DNA from: Candidatus Zixiibacteriota bacterium
Lineage (GTDB): Bacteria; Zixibacteria; MSB-5A5; WJJR01
NCBI GenBank assembly: GCA_036397555.1
Contig: DASWIS010000021.1
Span: 1 to 51,689, forward strand
Direction of reading: 5' to 3'
DNA length: 51,689 nucleotides
Position numbers and translations under genes: made by a program. Below, in pieces: positions 49,992-51,689 of the stretch. The notes below the pieces were generated by a model, which worked only from the letters and a program-made list of their open reading frames with translations, ran no database searches and was not told the DNA's origin. Each line of letters starts with the position of its first letter. Within the stretch, counting starts at the first letter, position 1.

Positions 49992-51686
49992 ATGAGTCTG
50001 CCTCTCCTCGCATTCGGATTCATCGTCCTGCTGGGTCTCGCCTATCGCTTCTATGGCCGCTGGGTGGCGCGGCATGTCGCGCTCGATGATGGGCGCCCGA
50101 CACCGGCGACCGAGATCAACGACGGCATCGACTTTGTCCCCGTAAAACCATTCTATTTGTTCGCGCAACACTTCTCCGCCATCGCCGCAGCCGGACCGAT
50201 TGCGGGACCGATCCTGGCGGCACAGACTTTTGGCTGGCTGCCCTGCCTGCTCTGGATCGGACTGGGAGTCGTGTTCATCGGCGCCGTGCACGACTTCGCA
50301 GCACTGGCGGCATCGGTTCGTCATCGTGCCTGCTCCATTGCCGAGATCACGCGCGAGCATCTCGGACCCAAAGCGGGTGTCGCCATTCTCGTGTTTATCT
50401 GGATCGCCCTGATCTACGTTATAGTCGCCTTTACCGACATCACATCGGGGACATTTGTCCATCGCGGCGGATCATTCGAGGGGCTGATGGTCAATTTCAA
50501 TCCAGGTGGAGCGGTCGCGGCTGCCAGCGTGATGTATCTTGTCCTTTCGGTCGTGATGGGCATGGTGCAACGGTTTCTGCGGCCGCCGCTCTGGCTCATT
50601 ACATTGATCTTCGTTCCCGCGTCGCTGGGAGTGGCATGGCTGGGAACGCATATCTCGAATCTGCTGATTCTCGATGCGCGCACATGGGGAGTGTTGATCT
50701 TGCTGTACTGCGGCATTGCATCGGTAGTGCCGGTATGGTCGCTGCTTCAGCCACGCGGATACCTCGGTGGGTTCATTTTGTTTTTGGCACTGGGGCTCGG
50801 TGTGATCGGCATGTTCTTCGGAGGGTATGAGATCCAGCAGCCCGCGTTTATCACATGGGACACCGGCGCCATGACCGGTACACTCTTCCCATTCCTCTTT
50901 GTCACGATTGCCTGCGGCGCATGTTCCGGATTCCATGGGCTGGTCTGCTCGGGAACGACATCGAAGCAAATTGAGCGCGAGTCGCACATTCGTCCGGTCG
51001 GCTTCGGCGCGATGCTGGCCGAGGGGTTTGTCGCGTTGATTGCATTGGTGACGATTATGATCTTTGCACGTGAGCAGGTCGCCGGTCTGAAGCCGGGCAC
51101 GATCTACGGCAACGGCATCGGCAGTTTTCTGACGCTGTTGATCGGGCGCGACAACCTGCCGTTTGCGATCACATTCGGCGCGATGGCGTTTTCGACTTTC
51201 GTCTTCGACACGCTCGATGTCTGCACGCGGTTGGCGCGATACATCATTCAGGAGTTGATCGGCGTGCGCAACCTACTCAGCGGGTTGATTGCCACCGGCG
51301 TGACCTTGGCCATACCGGTGTTTCTGCTATGGGGCGCCGGTGAAGGGTCTTGGATCAAGTTCTGGACCTTGTTCGGGGCGTCGAATCAGTTGCTGGCCGC
51401 GCTGACGCTTCTGACAATAACCGTCTGGTTGTACCGCTCACGTCGCCGCATCATGTTTACTTTGCTGCCGATGCTGTTTGTGTTGTCGATCACGCTGTGG
51501 TCGCTCCTCGCGCTCGTCATCGGAAACTGTCGTGCGGCCCAGGGGTTTGATTTGGCGCTGGTCAACGCTACCGCCGCGCTCGCCTTGATCATTCTGGCGC
51601 TATATCTTGTGGGGGCAGGATTAATCAAGTGGCTGCGTTCGGAACGACTGCCGGAAAGCCCAGTTGTCACCACAAGCGGCCAATGA
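49992..51686 (+). CDS. cstA: CstA-family carbon starvation / pyruvate-type transporter
   Basis: 564 residues from the ATG at 49992 (an upstream in-frame ATG at 49974 is also possible). About fifteen membrane helices; the family signatures are VPVKPFYLFAQHFSAIAAAGPIAGPILAA, GAVHDFAALAASVRH and CGACSGFHGLVCSGTTSKQI, and the later FVFDTLDVCTRLARYIIQEL. It is shorter than Escherichia coli CstA but in the range of the compact members. CstA and its relatives import pyruvate or peptides across the inner membrane in carbon-starved cells. The stop lies three bases before the window end. It is divergent from the TonB receptor gene. Confidence 0.93.
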   Translation: MSLPLLAFGFIVLLGLAYRFYGRWVARHVALDDGRPTPATEINDGIDFVPVKPFYLFAQHFSAIAAAGPIAGPILAAQTFGWLPCLLWIGLGVVFIGAVHDFAALAASVRHRACSIAEITREHLGPKAGVAILVFIWIALIYVIVAFTDITSGTFVHRGGSFEGLMVNFNPGGAVAAASVMYLVLSVVMGMVQRFLRPPLWLITLIFVPASLGVAWLGTHISNLLILDARTWGVLILLYCGIASVVPVWSLLQPRGYLGGFILFLALGLGVIGMFFGGYEIQQPAFITWDTGAMTGTLFPFLFVTIACGACSGFHGLVCSGTTSKQIERESHIRPVGFGAMLAEGFVALIALVTIMIFAREQVAGLKPGTIYGNGIGSFLTLLIGRDNLPFAITFGAMAFSTFVFDTLDVCTRLARYIIQELIGVRNLLSGLIATGVTLAIPVFLLWGAGEGSWIKFWTLFGASNQLLAALTLLTITVWLYRSRRRIMFTLLPMLFVLSITLWSLLALVIGNCRAAQGFDLALVNATAALALIILALYLVGAGLIKWLRSERLPESPVVTTSGQ

Positions 51687-51689
51687 GAC

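Noticed and set aside
49817-50023. N-terminal 69 residues of a longer TonB receptor
   Set aside because: They cover the near-consensus promoter at 49850-49878 and lie ahead of a strong ribosome binding site for the ATG at 49816; they have no signal peptide.
1-51689. rRNA, tRNA, insertion sequences, attachment sites or replication origin
   Set aside because: None was recognised by eye on either strand. A covariance search such as tRNAscan or Infernal could still find a small RNA missed here.

Overview
The window is GC-rich, gene-dense bacterial chromosome, probably from the FCB superphylum, with candidate phylum Zixibacteria or a close relative as the likeliest home. This rests on content, not on a marker gene: one secreted protein ends in a FlgD-like, T9SS type A-like sorting domain (NYPNPFNPST), two large secreted proteins end in dockerin-like repeats (TNVFDVV...VDVAFRS), and there are a TonB-dependent receptor, an Omp85-like barrel and several lipoproteins of a diderm cell. 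No rRNA, tRNA, CRISPR array, insertion sequence or origin was recognised.

Layout: 1-4.9 kb holds the 3' end of a T9SS-type secreted protein, an Fpg/Nei DNA glycosylase, a MATE exporter and a secreted protein of unknown function. 5.0-10.0 kb is a phosphorylation-signalling cluster: a kinase-fold protein that has lost its catalytic residues and carries PEGA-like domains, an FHA-domain membrane protein and an intact PP2C phosphatase. 10.2-14.1 kb is an accessory patch that looks more AT-rich: two very small proteins ending at a terminator, a repeat-rich fibre-like secreted protein, and an ImmA/IrrE-like metallopeptidase gene broken by a one-base frameshift. 14.3-17.5 kb encodes two exported proteins, one with PKD and dockerin-like modules.

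17.6-20.1 kb is a minus-strand queuosine precursor operon, queE-queC-queD-queF, with overlapping genes and an unusual two-domain QueD. Divergent from it are a YdeP-like molybdopterin oxidoreductase and the radical SAM protein AmrS. 23.6-26.6 kb is a secreted trypsin-like protease with thrombospondin type 3 and dockerin-like repeats. 26.9-30.4 kb is an operon of cupredoxin, sensor histidine kinase and outer-membrane porin. 30.6-32.6 kb carries a PQQ-type sugar dehydrogenase lipoprotein and a PAP2 phosphatase.

32.8-40.1 kb is one co-directional signalling run: an ADP/ATP-translocase-like transporter fused to HEAT repeats, a cyclic-nucleotide-binding protein, a PAS histidine kinase, a receiver-PP2C phosphatase and a second receiver. 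It runs on into an Omp85-like barrel that overlaps a lipoprotein gene whose product has kinase-like catalytic motifs. 43.2-47.1 kb is a compact operon behind a near-consensus promoter: DtxR-family regulator, BtuF-like binding protein without a signal peptide, aconitase and DUF309 protein. The window closes with a TonB-dependent receptor (minus strand) and a divergent CstA-family transporter.

The observations most worth following up are the secreted kinase-like lipoprotein with its barrel partner, the pseudokinase/FHA/PP2C cluster, the tandem QueD whose two halves carry complementary active-site parts, the aconitase with serine at a cluster-cysteine position, and the frameshifted ImmA gene.
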